A stretch of DNA of 64,000 bases from Mercurialis annua. Taxonomy: Eukaryota; Streptophyta; Magnoliopsida; Malpighiales; Euphorbiaceae. The notes under the pieces are model-generated. The model was not told where the DNA came from and made no database searches. It saw nothing but the letters and a program-made list of their open reading frames with translations. Position numbers and translations under genes: made by a program. The stretch spans positions 28,770,501 to 28,834,500 of the forward strand of contig NC_065574.1 in NCBI RefSeq assembly GCF_937616625.2. Direction: 5' to 3'. Below are positions 62,301 to 64,000 of this stretch, one piece after another (position 1 is the first letter of the stretch; the number at the start of each line of letters is the position of its first letter).

Positions 62301-64000
62301 TTAACGTTTGGCTTAAATCGCTAAAAATATGAAACGTTTGGATTTGTTTCGTAACGTTTGTAAATGTTTGGCTTAAATCGCTAAAAGGTGAAACGTTTGG
62401 GTTTGTTTCATAACATTTGTAAACGTTTAGCTTAAGTCGCTAAAATGGGTAAACGTTTGGATTTGTTTCGTAATGTTTGTAAACATTTGGCTTAAATTGC
62501 TAAAAAGGTGAAACGCTTGGATTTTTTTCGTAACGTTTGTAAACGTTTGGCTTAAATCGCTGAAATGGGGAAACGTTTGGATTTGATTCGTAGCGTTTGT
62601 AAACGTTTATCTTAAATCGCTAAAAATATGAAACGTTTGGTTTTGTTTCGTAAGGTTTGTAATCATTCGGCTTAAATCGCTAAAAATGTGAAATATTTGG
62701 ATTTGTATTGTAACATTTGAAACATTTGGTTTTGTTTCGTAACGTTTGTAAACGTTTGGCTTAAATCGCTAAAAAGGTGAAATGTTTGGATTTGTTTTGT
62801 AACGTTTGGCTTAAATCGCTAAAAAGGTGAAACGTTTGGCTTTGCTTTGTAATGTTTGTAAACATTTGGCTCAAATTGCTAAAAAGGTGAAACGTTTGGA
62901 TTTGTTTTGTATCATTTGTAAACGTTTGGCTCAAATTGCTAAAAAGGGGAAACGTTTTGATTTGTTTCTTAACGTTTATAAACGTTTGGTTTTGTTTTAT
63001 AACGTTTGTAAACGTTTAGCTTAAATCGCTAAACGTTTGGTTTCAATCGCTAAAAAGGTAAAATGTTTCGATTTGTTTTGTAATGTTTTAAACGCTTGAA
63101 TTTGTTTCGTAATGTTTGTAAACGTTTGGTTTATATTGCTAAAAAGGTTTGGCTACAATCGCTAAAAAAAGTGAAACGTTTGGATTTGTTTCGTAGCGTT
63201 TGTAAACATTTGACATAAATCGCTAAAACGGTGAAACGTTTGGATTAAATTGCTAAAAAGGTGGAACGCTTGGATTTGTTTCATAACGTTTGGAAACGTT
63301 TGGTTCGGATTAAATCGCTAAAAAGGTGAAACGTTTGGATTTGATTTGTAACATTTGTAAACGTTTGGCTTAAATTGCTAAAAAGGGGAAACGTTTGGAT
63401 TTGTTTTGTAACGTTTGTAAACATTTGGTTGAAATTGCTAAAAAATGTGAAACATTTGGATTTGTTTCGTTACGTTTGTAAACGTTTGGCTTAAATCGCG
63501 AAAAAGGTGAAAAGTTTGGATTAAATAGCTAAAAAGGTGAAACGTTTGGGTTTGTTTTGTAACGTTTGTAACCGTTTTGCTCAAATTGCTGAAAACGCGA
63601 AACGTTTGGATTTGTTTTGTTACATTTGTAAACATTTGGTTTAAATTGCTAAAAATGTGAAACATTTGGATTTGTTCCGTAACGTTTGTAACCTTTTGGT
63701 TTTGTTTTGGAACGTTTGTAAACGTTTGGCTTAAATCGCTAAACGTTTGGCTTCAATCGCTAAAAAGGTAAAATGTTTGGATTTATTCCGTAATGTTTTA
63801 AACGCTTGGATTTGTTTTTTAACGTTTGTAAACGTTTGGCTCAAATTGCTAAAAAGGGGAAACGTTTGGATTTGTTTTGTACGTTTGTAAACGTTTGGCT
63901 TAAATCGCTAAAAAGGTGAAACGTTTGGCTTTGCTTTGTAATATTTGCAAAAGTTTGGCTCAAATTGCTAAAAAGGTGAAACGTTTGGATTTGTTTTGTA

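Overview
The window is nuclear DNA from a flowering plant, most likely a eudicot. It is dominated by a roughly 60-bp satellite repeat, which holds an island of nested LTR retrotransposons and one scrap of plastid atpB. I see no host protein-coding gene, no tRNA or rRNA gene, and nothing bacterial. The plant assignment rests on three things: a Tekay/Del-like Ty3/gypsy polyprotein with a chromodomain-like tail, a Ty1/copia element, and plastid-type atpB sequence. The species cannot be read from the sequence.

Layout: 1-13963 is the left satellite arm, which changes orientation repeatedly and carries 1.5-kb and 4.5-kb segmental duplications. 13964-about 15930 is a truncated LTR on the minus strand, with an array of short GC-rich palindromes. 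15931-35939 is a Ty3/gypsy chromovirus on the plus strand. Its 5' LTR has lost its beginning and is split by a Ty1/copia-type element (16450-25366) flanked by a perfect 5-bp target duplication (GATTT). The gypsy body follows (PBS 27529, gag-pol 27868-32839, PPT about 32948), then a complete 2983-bp 3' LTR (32957-35939). 35940-64000 is the right satellite arm, all in one orientation, with duplications of about 5.0 kb, 6.5 kb and 0.7 kb and a plastid-derived insert at about 36418-36645.

How it fits together: satellite monomers were amplified through unequal exchange of 30-bp half-units, 60-bp monomers and multi-kilobase higher-order blocks. Related gypsy elements then landed in the array, and the copia element landed inside the gypsy LTR. 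The gypsy reading frame is nearly intact (two single-base frameshifts and an altered protease triad). The copia interior is a wreck between two almost identical LTRs, which suggests it was moved by enzymes supplied in trans. The many open frames across the array follow from a repeat length divisible by three and are not genes.
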